Positions 8,008 through 17,150 of a stretch of DNA of 64,000 bases are shown piece after piece. Position 1 is the stretch's first letter, and the number at the start of each line of letters is the position of its first letter. Origin of the DNA: PXAP01 sp964421595 (GTDB lineage: Bacteria; Bacteroidota; Bacteroidia; Bacteroidales; PUMT01). Where the stretch lies: positions 62,001 through 126,000 of the forward strand of contig CAYQXY010000007.1 of NCBI GenBank assembly GCA_964421595.1, in the 5' to 3' direction. Under the pieces are notes generated by a model. That model saw nothing but the letters and a program-made list of their open reading frames with translations. It searched no databases and was not told the origin of the DNA. The translations under genes were made by a program, and so were the position numbers.

Positions 8008-11000
8008 ATGAGAAAAATTTCACTTTTATTGATAAGCCTCGTTTTATTGTTAGGGTTATGCCTGGCATTAAACGTCGTGCTGGAAAAGACAACAAAAGCT
8101 CAGGCATGGCATTCTTCCAGGACCTGGATTGAAGCCCTGCTGGCAACAAAGCAGAGTGTTGCTGACAGGGTTGAGGAAAATAATATACCACTGGATTCCC
8201 TGAATGTAGATCAGGAAATGCGGAATCTTGTATATCAGTTTCCCTCGGAAATGAGTTCGGTTATGCCTTTTATAAGGCAGAATGCCAAAGCGTTTCTGTC
8301 CGGTATGGATGGATCAGCAGAGGAGGCATTCATAAAGGAAATCAGCAAAAGTTTCAAAAGTACCTCATGGTTTGATGCCCGGATAAGTGAACTGAAATCA
8401 GAGTCAAACGCGGAAAAGAGAATCTCAGGATTGTTAGATCTGTTTTTAATTGCTCATGAAATCAATAAGCTGGATGAGCAGTTGGAATGGCTCAATTTGC
8501 CTGCTATTGAAGCAGCAATTAATGATATGAAATCTGATGAATCATTTAATCTCAGGGCAGCCACCAACAGGCTGGATGAGCTTAAAAGGCTTGTTGAGGA
8601 AGGATTTAACGGAATATACGACAATGACCCTCGTGCGCTTGCCACTGCAAGGAAAGCGCTGCAGCTTAAAAGTGAAATTTTATTTTCCAACCCCCGCCTG
8701 GATTTCGACCGCATCCTGGTTAGCCGGTACAATATAGGAGCAGGCTCGCGAATGGTAAATCCCTCAGCTATGGGCACCCAGCCAAACAACTGGTCTAACC
8801 AGTCCTCGGCCCGCCGTGGAGGGTTTAATGCTGAAATTGCTGAATTATCCAATTTGAGAGGCGAACTAAAGTACAGGACTATTTTTAAGCCAGACAACGG
8901 CTCTTCACTCCCCGACCTGAAGTTGCACTGGGATGCCGAAAGAGTGATGTTTACCATGGTCGATGAAACAAATCGCTGGCAGGTTTACGAAGTAGGAATT
9001 GACGGGAAAGGCCTGAGAAAAGCAATCGACCCACAGGAACCTGATCTCGAGTTTTTCGATGCCAGTTATCTTCCCAATGATAAGGTAATTTCAGTTTCAA
9101 ATATCGGCTATCAGGCTGTTCCCTGCGTAAGCGGAAGTGATGCGGTAGGTAATCTGGTGCTGTCTGATCCGAAAAACGGAGATTTGAGACGATTGACTTT
9201 CGACCAGGACGCCAACTGGGGACCCACTGTTTTGAACAATGGGCGGCTGATGTACGTACGCTGGGAATACACTGATCTGACTCACTATTTTTCACGCATG
9301 GTGATGCATATGAATCCGGATGGAACAGAGCAGCGTGCGCTGTATGGAAGCGGATCGGTTTTTCCTACCGCCACTTTCGATGTTCAACCCATTCCCGGTC
9401 ACCCGACACAGTTTGTTGGAATCATTTCCGGGCACCATGGGGTGGTCAGGAGCGGACGACTGATTATTTTTGACCCGGCCATAAGCCGCCATGAGGAAAA
9501 AGGCATGGTTCAGGAAATTCCTTTCAGTAACAGGCCTATCATTCCAATAATCAAAGATCATATGGTTGATGGTGTTTATCCCCAGTTTATAAAACCCTAT
9601 CCGATCAGTGACAAGTATTTCCTGGTTACAGCCAAACTAACCCCAAACAGCCTGTGGGGCTTGTACCTGGTTGATATTTATGACAATATGACCCTCATAC
9701 TGGAAAAGGAGGGAGAAGGTTATATTCATGGAATTCCACTGAAGCCCAGGCCGGTACCTCCTGTTATTCCTGAAAAGATTAAGGAAGGTAGCCGGGAAGC
9801 TACAGTATTTATTCAGGATATCTATGAGGGTGAGGGTTTGCAGGGTGTACCCAGGGGAACTGTGAGCTCGGTACGGGTTTTCGCCTATGAGTACGCTTAT
9901 AACAGATCGCCATCCGACCATGTGGCACAAGGCATTCAGAGTGGATGGGACATAAAGCGTTTACTGGGAGAGGTCCCGGTAGAGGAGGATGGTTCGGTTA
10001 TGTTTACCATTCCGGCCAATACCCCTGTTTCGCTTCAGCCGCTGGATGAAAAAGGAAGGGCTGTCCAGTGGATGCGCAGCTGGCTGACCGGTATGCCGGG
10101 AGAGATAGTTTCATGTGTAGGTTGTCATGAGGGCCAGAATGAGACACCCAGGCTTGGAAGGACAATGGCCTCAATAAGGCCTCCTGAAAAACCGGAGACA
10201 CCTGAAGGGGGAATTCGTTCTTTTACATTTAATCTGGAGGTACAACCTATTCTTGACAGGGCTTGCGTGGCTTGTCATAACGGCACCCTTGAAAGAAACT
10301 ATATTGGTGGCAGGACCGATGAAAATGTTCCCGGCAATCGTGGCTACAGTAAAAGTTATCTTGATTTGCATCCATATATTCACCGGCAGGGGCCCGAGGC
10401 AGGAATGAAGGTGCTTTATCCCTATGAATATCATGCATCAACGAGTCCGCTGATCCAGATGTTGAAAAGAGGGCATCATGGCGTTGAATTGACAGATAAA
10501 GAGTGGCGGACACTTTATACATGGATTGACTTCAATGCACCTTACCACGGTACTTTTATTGCAAATCCATATCAATGCTTCAATCAACAGGATACGACAG
10601 TTTGGGATCAGTATGAAAGGAGGATTGAACTTGCCAATAAATATGCAGGAGGAATGGGAGTGGATTGGAGAGGCGAGATAGAGGCATATGCCGGTTTTCT
10701 GAGCAGGCAGCCTGAACCAAAGCCTGTAAAGCCTGAACAGGCAGAACCGAAATTCGAAGAAGTAAAAATCAGGGAGTTTCCTTTTGATGCAGCTACGGCT
10801 GGATCTATGCTTTCCAGAGAAGGTAACACCCGGAAAGTTGTTGAGATTGCTCCGGGTTTAAAGTTGAACTTTGTAAAAATCCCGGCAGGAAGATTTATCA
10901 TGGGTACCAATAACAGACCTTCAGATTACTCTCCTGCTCATATAGCTGAAGTAAAAAACTCTTTCTGGATGGCTGAAATGGAGATAACCAATGAGCAGTT

Positions 11001-11658
11001 CAGAACTGTTTTTCCTGATCATGACAGCCGTTTCCATGACCAGCAATGGAAAGACCACGTGAACGAGGGCTATCCTGCAAATAAGCCCGGACAGCCTGTA
11101 ATCAGGGTTAGCTGGAATGAAGCCATGGAATTTTGCAATAAATTGAGTGAAAGGACCGGGCTTAATGTGACACTCCCTTCTGAAATGCAGTGGGAGTGGG
11201 CTTGCAGGGCAGGAAGCGAAAGCCCTTTCTGGTACGGGAATTTTAATGATGATTTTGCTTCCTATGAGAATATGGCTGACAGGCAGCTTAATAAAATGGC
11301 TGTCACCGGGGTTGACCCACAACCAATGAGAGAAAATAATCCATGGTATAAGTATTATACCTGGCACCCGAAAGAGGAGAGTGTGGATGACGGGAATATG
11401 CTTTCCGTAGCTCCGGGAGGTTACAAGCCCAATCCGTGGGGTCTTTATGATATGCATGGAAATGTATCAGAATGGACGCGTTCAGGTTATTCTGCTTATC
11501 CTTATAATGATAAGATGCAGGAAGATAATGTTAAAAAAGTTGTAAGAGGAGGTTCCTGGATTGATCATCCTAAATGGTCAACTTCTTATTTCAGAAAATC
11601 ATTTTTACCCTGGCAAAAAGTTTATAACGTTGGCTTTCGTGTTGTTATTGAGGAGTAG
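8008..11658 (+). CDS. HzsA-like haem protein fused to SUMF1-type domain
   Basis: A very large exported protein (1216 residues from the ATG at 8008, which begins a good signal peptide; a GTG at 7966 would place 14 residues before it). Residues about 50-260 are helical and charged, about 260-600 form a TolB/HzsA-like beta-propeller (LKLHWDAERVMFTMV, LRRLTFDQDANWGPTVL), CVGCH (703-707) and CVACH (753-757) are c-type haem sites, and about 945-1214 is a formylglycine-generating-enzyme-like (SUMF1/EgtB) domain. The latter lacks the active-site cysteines (GGSWIDHPKWS instead of GGSxxCxxxxC), so it is not a sulfatase activator. It probably acts as a periplasmic redox enzyme linked to the preceding pathway. 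Confidence 0.75.
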   Translation: MRKISLLLISLVLLLGLCLALNVVLEKTTKAQAWHSSRTWIEALLATKQSVADRVEENNIPLDSLNVDQEMRNLVYQFPSEMSSVMPFIRQNAKAFLSGMDGSAEEAFIKEISKSFKSTSWFDARISELKSESNAEKRISGLLDLFLIAHEINKLDEQLEWLNLPAIEAAINDMKSDESFNLRAATNRLDELKRLVEEGFNGIYDNDPRALATARKALQLKSEILFSNPRLDFDRILVSRYNIGAGSRMVNPSAMGTQPNNWSNQSSARRGGFNAEIAELSNLRGELKYRTIFKPDNGSSLPDLKLHWDAERVMFTMVDETNRWQVYEVGIDGKGLRKAIDPQEPDLEFFDASYLPNDKVISVSNIGYQAVPCVSGSDAVGNLVLSDPKNGDLRRLTFDQDANWGPTVLNNGRLMYVRWEYTDLTHYFSRMVMHMNPDGTEQRALYGSGSVFPTATFDVQPIPGHPTQFVGIISGHHGVVRSGRLIIFDPAISRHEEKGMVQEIPFSNRPIIPIIKDHMVDGVYPQFIKPYPISDKYFLVTAKLTPNSLWGLYLVDIYDNMTLILEKEGEGYIHGIPLKPRPVPPVIPEKIKEGSREATVFIQDIYEGEGLQGVPRGTVSSVRVFAYEYAYNRSPSDHVAQGIQSGWDIKRLLGEVPVEEDGSVMFTIPANTPVSLQPLDEKGRAVQWMRSWLTGMPGEIVSCVGCHEGQNETPRLGRTMASIRPPEKPETPEGGIRSFTFNLEVQPILDRACVACHNGTLERNYIGGRTDENVPGNRGYSKSYLDLHPYIHRQGPEAGMKVLYPYEYHASTSPLIQMLKRGHHGVELTDKEWRTLYTWIDFNAPYHGTFIANPYQCFNQQDTTVWDQYERRIELANKYAGGMGVDWRGEIEAYAGFLSRQPEPKPVKPEQAEPKFEEVKIREFPFDAATAGSMLSREGNTRKVVEIAPGLKLNFVKIPAGRFIMGTNNRPSDYSPAHIAEVKNSFWMAEMEITNEQFRTVFPDHDSRFHDQQWKDHVNEGYPANKPGQPVIRVSWNEAMEFCNKLSERTGLNVTLPSEMQWEWACRAGSESPFWYGNFNDDFASYENMADRQLNKMAVTGVDPQPMRENNPWYKYYTWHPKEESVDDGNMLSVAPGGYKPNPWGLYDMHGNVSEWTRSGYSAYPYNDKMQEDNVKKVVRGGSWIDHPKWSTSYFRKSFLPWQKVYNVGFRVVIEE

Positions 11659-11745
11659 TTGAGGGTTTTCAGTGAACCTCCGAATGGTTTGGGGAATTGT
11701 CATTACGGCAGGTGAAGATAAGACCATTTCAAACAACGTTCTATT

Positions 11746-11802
11746 ATGGCTGTATTAGATGACAGGGATTTTCATGAAGCAGTTCCGGATTCAGAGATTT
11801 AA
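11746..11802 (+). pseudogene. Duplicated 5' fragment of the following aldolase gene
   Basis: A 19-codon frame (MAVLDDRDFHEAVPDSEI, stop) that mirrors the first 18 residues of the gene starting at 11869 (MDISDHEDFDEEVSDSEI). About 44 of 57 aligned bases agree, and the two starts are 123 bp apart. The likeness stops at the TAA. It looks like the relic of a tandem duplication of the gene 5' end, or less likely a short leader peptide. The alignment is read directly from the sequence; origin and role are inference. Confidence 0.6.
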
Positions 11803-11868
11803 GTGGCGACAACTTGACCAGAAATGCAACTTTACTTATACTTCTGTTTATAACTTTAAAATATACGA

Positions 11869-12861
11869 ATGGATATTTCAGATCACGAAGATTTTGATGA
11901 AGAAGTTTCAGATTCAGAGATTAAAATCATGGACTGCACAATCCGGGACGGTGGCCTGATGAATAATCATCTGTTCAAGGATGAAACCGTTAAGGCGGTA
12001 TACGACGCGTGCGTTGAGAGTGGCATAGATTACATGGAGATCGGGTATAAAAATTCAATTCGTATGTTTCCCCCGTCCGGCTATGGAGCATGGAAGTTCT
12101 GCAGGGAAGATGATATCCGGCGTATTGTAGGAGAAAATGACACTCAATTGAAGCTGTCAGCTATGGCAGATGCTGAGAAGAGCGATTATCGCGTTGATAT
12201 CCTGCCAAAAGAACAAAGTGTATTGGACATGATAAGGGTAGCAGCCTACATTCATCAGATACCACTGGCACTGGACATGATTAAGGATGCACACGATAAG
12301 GGTTATGAAACTGCAATTAACCTGATGGCTGTATCTGTTGTTCCCGACGATGAACTGAACAAGGCACTGGAACTTCTGGCCAATTCAGAAGTTACGATTC
12401 TTTACATTGTCGATAGTTATGGAGCTCTTTATCCCGGTCAGACCCGGGCTGTTCTGAAAAATTTTATACATCATGCCGCCTCAGCAGGGAAGCAGGTCGG
12501 GATTCATATACATAACAACCGGCAACTGGCTCTTGCCAATACGCTGGAAGCCATTAACCTTAAAGCTAATATGCTGGATGCCAGCATGGCAGGATGTGGC
12601 CGGGGAGCAGGAAACTGCCATATTGAATTATTAATGAGTTTTCTGCAAAATCCGAAGTATAGTCTAAGACCAGTTCTTGAATGCATTCAAAATCATATTG
12701 AGCCCCTAAGGGATAAACTATTATGGGGATATGATATTCCTTACATGCTGACCGGTCTTTTCAACATTCATCCGGGCGTGGCCATGCAATTCAATCTGGG
12801 CAGGGATAAAGGAGATATTGTAAAATTATTTAATTTATTAGCTGCGGAAGATGAAGGTTGA
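11869..12861 (+). CDS. DRE-TIM (HMGL-like) aldolase
   Basis: A 330-residue protein of the DRE-TIM metallolyase family (HMG-CoA lyase, 4-hydroxy-2-oxovalerate aldolase, homocitrate synthase). DCTIRDGG (22-29) is the signature strand, H213 and H215 (IHIHNN) are the metal-binding HxH pair, and AGCGRGAGN is the usual C-terminal loop. The protein is closest in style to the proteins annotated as aldolase catalytic domain-containing. It would cleave or form a C-C bond using a pyruvate- or acyl-type enolate with a divalent metal. It lacks a C-terminal regulatory domain. An N-terminal tail of acidic residues (SDHEDFDEEVSDSE) precedes the barrel and is duplicated upstream at 11746. Confidence 0.8.
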   Translation: MDISDHEDFDEEVSDSEIKIMDCTIRDGGLMNNHLFKDETVKAVYDACVESGIDYMEIGYKNSIRMFPPSGYGAWKFCREDDIRRIVGENDTQLKLSAMADAEKSDYRVDILPKEQSVLDMIRVAAYIHQIPLALDMIKDAHDKGYETAINLMAVSVVPDDELNKALELLANSEVTILYIVDSYGALYPGQTRAVLKNFIHHAASAGKQVGIHIHNNRQLALANTLEAINLKANMLDASMAGCGRGAGNCHIELLMSFLQNPKYSLRPVLECIQNHIEPLRDKLLWGYDIPYMLTGLFNIHPGVAMQFNLGRDKGDIVKLFNLLAAEDEG

Positions 12862-13166
12862 ATTGGTCTGGAAACCTGTTAACCTCGAATTGATCACCCG
12901 TGCAATATAGACCTGCACCCTAATTTACATACAATTCAGGGATATGGCAAAACTGGACATAATTAGATCATATTTGTGTTTACAAATGTATAATGGGTGA
13001 GATAGGCCGGCAAATTTATGAAGCAAAATTCATGAAACTTATATTGGAATAACTGCTAGGTTTTGTCAACAAAGTCGACAGTTAGGTTGTTAGTTATCTG
13101 ACTTCTAAACCCAAAGGTTCCCGGGAGCCTCACACGGGATCTCCGGGAGTCAAAAAACTATAACCC
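12862..13166. other. Intergenic region before fbaB with small palindrome
   Basis: No gene is visible in these 305 bases. A 6-bp inverted repeat ATTTGT-GTTT-ACAAAT lies at 12972-12987, and the GC-rich motif CCGGGAG occurs twice near 13122 and 13142 just before the next gene. The region probably holds the promoter of the downstream aldolase gene; no strong -7/-33 boxes are apparent. Confidence 0.35.
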
Positions 13167-14225
13167 ATGTCAAAAAACAAGATTGCAGAATTGCTTGGCG
13201 ATAAGGCAGAGTACCTTCTTAATCATGAGAGTAAAACTATAGATAAAAATCACCTGCACACCCCGGGGCCTGATTTCATTGAACGTATTTTTTCGCATAC
13301 AAACAGGAGTCCCAAGGTACTGCGAAGTTTACAGCAGCTGTTCGATCACGGCCGGCTTGCCGGAACAGGATATTTGTCAATACTCCCTGTTGACCAGGGA
13401 ATTGAACATTCCGCGGGGGCTTCCTTTGCGCCCAACCCGGTTTATTTCGATCCTGAAAACATTGTTAAACTTGCCATTGAAGGTGGTACAAATGCAGTTG
13501 CTTCAACTTTCGGTGTGCTTGCATCTGTCTCACGCAGGTATGCACACCGTATTCCTTTCATAGTAAAACTGAATCATAACGAACTGCTGACCTATCCCAA
13601 CAAATATGATCAGGTCATGTTCGGTTCAGTTGAGGAGGCATGGAATATGGGAGCTGTGGCCGTAGGGGCAACCATCTATTTCGGGTCGGAGGAGTCATCG
13701 AGGCAGATAGTTGAAGTTTCGGAAGCTTTTGAGATGGCTCATTCGCTGGGCATGGCAACCATCCTCTGGTGCTATACCCGCAACAGTGCCTTTACAGTAG
13801 ACGGCAAGGATTACGGCGTTTCGGCCGATCTGACTTCCCAGGCCAATCATCTTGGGGTTACCATTCAGGCTGATATAATCAAGCAAAAAATGCCGGAGAA
13901 TAACGGCGGTTACAATGCCGTTAAATTCGGCAAAACCCATAAAAAAGTTTACTCCGAACTGACAAGCGATCATCCCATTGACCTGTGCAGGTACCAGGTA
14001 GCCAATTGTTACATGGGCCGTATGGGGCTGATTAATTCCGGCGGTTCTTCAGCCGGTGAGTCTGATCTTGTTGAGGCGGTATCAACGGCAGTAATTAACA
14101 AGAGGGCAGGAGGGATGGGTCTTATCTCGGGAAGGAAAGCCTTCCAGCGCCCTATGGATGAAGGAGCAGACCTGCTGCATAAAATTCAGGATGTTTACCT
14201 GGCAAAGGATATAAAACTGGCATAA
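13167..14225 (+). CDS. fbaB: Class I fructose-bisphosphate aldolase, FbaB type
   Basis: A 352-residue protein that matches E. coli FbaB (DhnA family) throughout: SILPVDQGIEHS (71-82), FIVKLNHNELL, TIQADIIKQKMP with the probable Schiff-base K239, AVKFGKTH, and RMGLINSGGSS. It would split fructose 1,6-bisphosphate, or a related ketose bisphosphate, into DHAP and an aldehyde. It ends a series of three aldolases (7057, 11869, 13167) behind the DhaKL kinase, and feeds DHAP into glycolysis. A terminator-like hairpin follows at 14282, which closes region 1. The family call is strong; whether it acts in the special pathway or in general metabolism is open. Confidence 0.9.
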   Translation: MSKNKIAELLGDKAEYLLNHESKTIDKNHLHTPGPDFIERIFSHTNRSPKVLRSLQQLFDHGRLAGTGYLSILPVDQGIEHSAGASFAPNPVYFDPENIVKLAIEGGTNAVASTFGVLASVSRRYAHRIPFIVKLNHNELLTYPNKYDQVMFGSVEEAWNMGAVAVGATIYFGSEESSRQIVEVSEAFEMAHSLGMATILWCYTRNSAFTVDGKDYGVSADLTSQANHLGVTIQADIIKQKMPENNGGYNAVKFGKTHKKVYSELTSDHPIDLCRYQVANCYMGRMGLINSGGSSAGESDLVEAVSTAVINKRAGGMGLISGRKAFQRPMDEGADLLHKIQDVYLAKDIKLA

Positions 14226-14281
14226 TATTTCAGTCGTATCATTAATACCCAGATCGTGTTTGCAATGATTTAACCAGGAAG

Positions 14282-14303
14282 ATCCGGCAACTGCCGGATT
14301 TTC
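14282..14303 (+). terminator. Rho-independent terminator after fbaB
   Basis: ATCCGGC (14282-14288), loop AACT, GCCGGAT (14293-14299), then TTTT. An outer CCAGG/CCTGG pair surrounds it. It lies 57 bp after the FbaB stop in the right orientation. Confidence 0.7.
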
Positions 14304-14343
14304 TCCCCTGGTATTGGCTTACATGCAAGTGGCACCCTTAAGA

Positions 14344-14528
14344 CTATAGGTCCATTCCGTTGGTGCCGTCTATAACCCCTTCTGCAAATACAATAACATT
14401 ATCTTCCCGCGGATCGCTTAAAACAATCTGCCAGTTATACTTTTTTTCCGAAACGTAATCAAATGTATAATAACAATGACACCTGCAATAACAATCCTGA
14501 TATGGTTCAGATTTCCCCTTATTGACAT
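14344..14528 (-). pseudogene. Possible small membrane-anchored protein gene, frameshifted
   Basis: On the - strand an ATG at 14528 opens a short frame with one membrane helix (IRIVIAGVIVIIHLITF) that breaks soon after a run of seven A. One extra A would join it to the other frame, YNWQIVLSDPREDNVIVF...GMDL, which ends at 14344, giving about 61 residues. Neither half is recognised. It could be a broken small gene, a sequencing error in a homopolymer, or chance. Confidence is low. Confidence 0.2.
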
Positions 14529-14531
14529 TAT

Positions 14532-14667
14532 CGGATGAATCTCCCATGACCCGGGGCACACAAAAAGAAACGAATAATCCATGGGTGATCCATCCGTGGC
14601 AACCACTTGATTTGCAATTGTAACTTACTTATATTTAGATTAGTATTTTTAAATTATTCGGATGAAA
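14532..14667 (+). repeat. Dispersed structured repeat, copy A
   Basis: From 14549 to 14667 this segment is about 80% identical, with two 1-base gaps, to the reverse complement of 22534-22652 (copy B). Shared blocks are GGGCACACAA, ATAATC-ATGGGTGAT, GTGGxAACCAC and TAACTTACTTATAT. Within copy A, CGGATGAATCTCCCAT (14532-14547) and ATGGGTGATCCATCCG (14581-14596) form a 16-bp inverted repeat with two mismatches. The GTGG-CAA-CCAC mini-hairpin is also paired in copy B. It ends about 160 bp before the GH29 start. It may be a regulatory leader, or a REP/MITE-like element. Confidence 0.7.
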
Positions 14668-14824
14668 TATTAAATCCGATATTTCAGATAGAATCCGGAA
14701 ATATTTTTATTAATTTGTTTGTAACTATCTTCAGGGTAAATTTGAACTTTGTTTTTAACTGTTGAGTAGTGATAAACAGTATTTTCCAATAATAATATTC
14801 TAATTCAAATATAAATTTCCAGAA

Positions 14825-17053
14825 ATGACATTTAAATTATTCAGGCAGGCTTTAATATTCATTGCTGTCTTACTGGCTTTCTCATGCAACAGGGCAAGCG
14901 AGGAATACTATGTGCAGACAGTAGAAATTCCGGAAGGTTATACTCATGAGCAAAAAGTTGAACTTTCGGCCCGGGTTCTGCCTCATCCACGGCAGATGAA
15001 ATGGTTTGAGGATGAATTTTTCGGATTTATACATTATGGTCCCAATACATACAGCGGCAGGGAATGGGGTACCGGCTTTGAAGAAGCGACACTGTTTAAT
15101 CCCGGCGACCTTGACACCGACCAGTGGTGCGAGTTAATGGAGGCTGCAGGGATCAGAAGGGTTATAATGGTCGTAAAGCATCACGAAGGATATTGCCTGT
15201 GGCAGACAAGGTATACTGACCATTCGGTTGCTAATTCGCCATGGCGCGACGGCCAGGGAGATGTTTTAAGGGAACTGGCAGAGTCTTGCGAAAAATATGG
15301 ACTCAGACTCGGGGTTTACCTTTCCCCGGCCGATCTTTATCAAATGGAATCAGAGAATGGCTATTATGGCAACAAGAGTGAGTTCAGCGAGCGTGTAATT
15401 CCCCGAAAGGTGGAAGGAAGGCCCTTTGAAGATAGCAGGACCTATTCATACGTTGTCGACGATTATAATGAATATTTTCTTAACCAGCTTTATGAACTGC
15501 TTACAGAATACGGACCCATTTATGAGGTGTGGTTTGACGGTGCAAATCCGAAACCGGGAACAGGCCAGACTTACACTTATGATGCATGGTATGAGATGAT
15601 TTACGACCTTGCACCCGATGCGGCCATATTCGGGAAAGGCCCGGATACCCGCTGGTGCGGGAATGAAGGGGGAAGGACCAGGGAAGACGAATATAATGTA
15701 ATACCTCTTGCAGTTTCTCCTGACAATTTTGACTGGCCGGATATGACGGACCAGGATATTGCCAGCCGTGACAGGATTACAGATGAAACCAGATATTTCC
15801 ATTATTACCCGGCGGAGACCAACACCTCGATCAGGCATGGATGGTTCTGGAGAAATGATGATGAACAACAGGTAAGAAGTGCCGACGATGTGTTTGATAT
15901 ATATGAACGTTCAGTTGGTGGAAACAGTATTTTCCACCTGAATATCCCGCCAAACCCGCTTGGACAGTTCTCGCCCAGGGATGCTGATGTGCTGCTCGAA
16001 ACAGGCAGGCGTATAAATGCCGTATATGGTAACAGCCTTCTTGAAGGAGCCGAATCACAGAATCGAAATATCCTTGACGGCAACAGGGACACCTGGTGGC
16101 AGTCGGCCGAAAAAGAAGCAGTAATCGAGGTAACCCTGCCGGAAGCAAGAACAATTAACCGGTTTATGGTAAGAGAGCCGATAGCACACAGGGGAGAGAG
16201 GGTGGAAGAGCATGAACTGGAAGCGCGTATTGACGGAACCTGGGTTCATATTGCCAGTGGAAAGACAGTTGGACATAAACGGATATTGCGGTTTCCGGCG
16301 GTTAATGCCGATGCTTTCAGGCTCAGAATAACCAAATCAAGACTTGAACCGGCTATTTCAGAAATTTCAGCACATTATTATGATGAACCCCCAAAACCGG
16401 TAGTTATAAGGAGAGGGGCTGACGGACTTGTCGAGATGGGAGTGGGGCTGAGCTTTGACTGGAACTACCATGGTATGGCCGATCTTTCTCAGGATGTTTA
16501 CTATACCCTTGACGGTAGTGAGCCAACTTCTGCATCTTTAAGATACGAGAAACCGCTTGAGTTGCCTCTTGGAGGCCATATACAGGCAAGGGCGATTGTC
16601 GGAGAGCGCGAGGGAGCCATTAGTGAAAGCCGGACAGGGATACTCAGAACAAGTTGGACAGCGCATGATTCTGAAGGCAGGTCAGAGGAGGCAATGAGAG
16701 TATTGAACGGAAATAGCCGCAGTCGCTGGATTTCATCAGAAGCTGCACCTGGAACGCACAGTCTGACTATTGACATGCAACAGGATTACCAGGTTTCCGG
16801 ACTGACTTACCTGCCAAATCCTGCAGGAGGGTTTATCGAATCGTATAATGTGGAGATAAGCCGTGACGGCGAAAACTGGGAGACCATCCACCGCGGAACA
16901 TTCGGAAACATACAAAATGACCCCAGTCTGCGGACAATAATTTTTGACAGAACCTATGAGGCAAGATATATTAAACTCTCGAATCTGAGGGCGCCTGGCG
17001 GACTTGCACGCGTTGGTGCTGCAGAGATAGAGGTGCTGGCGGAAGTAAACTAA
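14825..17053 (+). CDS. GH29 alpha-L-fucosidase lipoprotein with discoidin domains
   Basis: A 742-residue exported lipoprotein (lipobox LAFSC, Cys about 21). The GH29 catalytic barrel spans about 50-400: WFEDEFFGFIHYGPNTY, VVKHHEGYCLW and YEVWFDGANP, in which D238 is the expected nucleophile. A first F5/8 type C-like domain (about 410-520), a chitobiase-C-like fold (YYTLDGSEPTSASLRY, about 550-610) and a second discoidin domain (about 620-740) follow. It would remove alpha-L-fucose from glycans at the cell surface or in the periplasm. It heads an operon with a clan-A glycosidase, a sugar symporter and an enolase-type dehydratase. Confidence 0.9.
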   Translation: MTFKLFRQALIFIAVLLAFSCNRASEEYYVQTVEIPEGYTHEQKVELSARVLPHPRQMKWFEDEFFGFIHYGPNTYSGREWGTGFEEATLFNPGDLDTDQWCELMEAAGIRRVIMVVKHHEGYCLWQTRYTDHSVANSPWRDGQGDVLRELAESCEKYGLRLGVYLSPADLYQMESENGYYGNKSEFSERVIPRKVEGRPFEDSRTYSYVVDDYNEYFLNQLYELLTEYGPIYEVWFDGANPKPGTGQTYTYDAWYEMIYDLAPDAAIFGKGPDTRWCGNEGGRTREDEYNVIPLAVSPDNFDWPDMTDQDIASRDRITDETRYFHYYPAETNTSIRHGWFWRNDDEQQVRSADDVFDIYERSVGGNSIFHLNIPPNPLGQFSPRDADVLLETGRRINAVYGNSLLEGAESQNRNILDGNRDTWWQSAEKEAVIEVTLPEARTINRFMVREPIAHRGERVEEHELEARIDGTWVHIASGKTVGHKRILRFPAVNADAFRLRITKSRLEPAISEISAHYYDEPPKPVVIRRGADGLVEMGVGLSFDWNYHGMADLSQDVYYTLDGSEPTSASLRYEKPLELPLGGHIQARAIVGEREGAISESRTGILRTSWTAHDSEGRSEEAMRVLNGNSRSRWISSEAAPGTHSLTIDMQQDYQVSGLTYLPNPAGGFIESYNVEISRDGENWETIHRGTFGNIQNDPSLRTIIFDRTYEARYIKLSNLRAPGGLARVGAAEIEVLAEVN

Positions 17054-17150
17054 ATGGTTGTCAAATATGGAACACAACCAGTATTGTTATGATATCCGAC
17101 TATAAGATATGAAACCAGATTTTTTATCAAAACTTTAATAAAACCCGGCC

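Larger units (their letters stand above)
14304..14824. other. Long 5' region of the GH29 operon
   Basis: About 520 bases between the FbaB terminator and the fucosidase gene. They contain the weak small - strand frame described separately, a dispersed repeat (14532-14667) with a long imperfect hairpin, and an AT-rich stretch (14640-14820) that probably carries the promoter and leader of the GH29 operon. Confidence 0.4.

Noticed and set aside
8454..8957. Long antisense open frame inside the HzsA-like gene
   Set aside because: It is fully inside a recognised coding region with domain support on the other strand, and its product has no recognisable features.
10921..11457. 178-codon antisense frame opposite the SUMF1 domain
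   Set aside because: Low-complexity shadow of a well-supported gene; no start context or family match.
10855..11658. SUMF1 domain as sulfatase activator
   Set aside because: The active-site cysteines are missing (GGSWIDHPKWS), unlike the true FGE at 28588.
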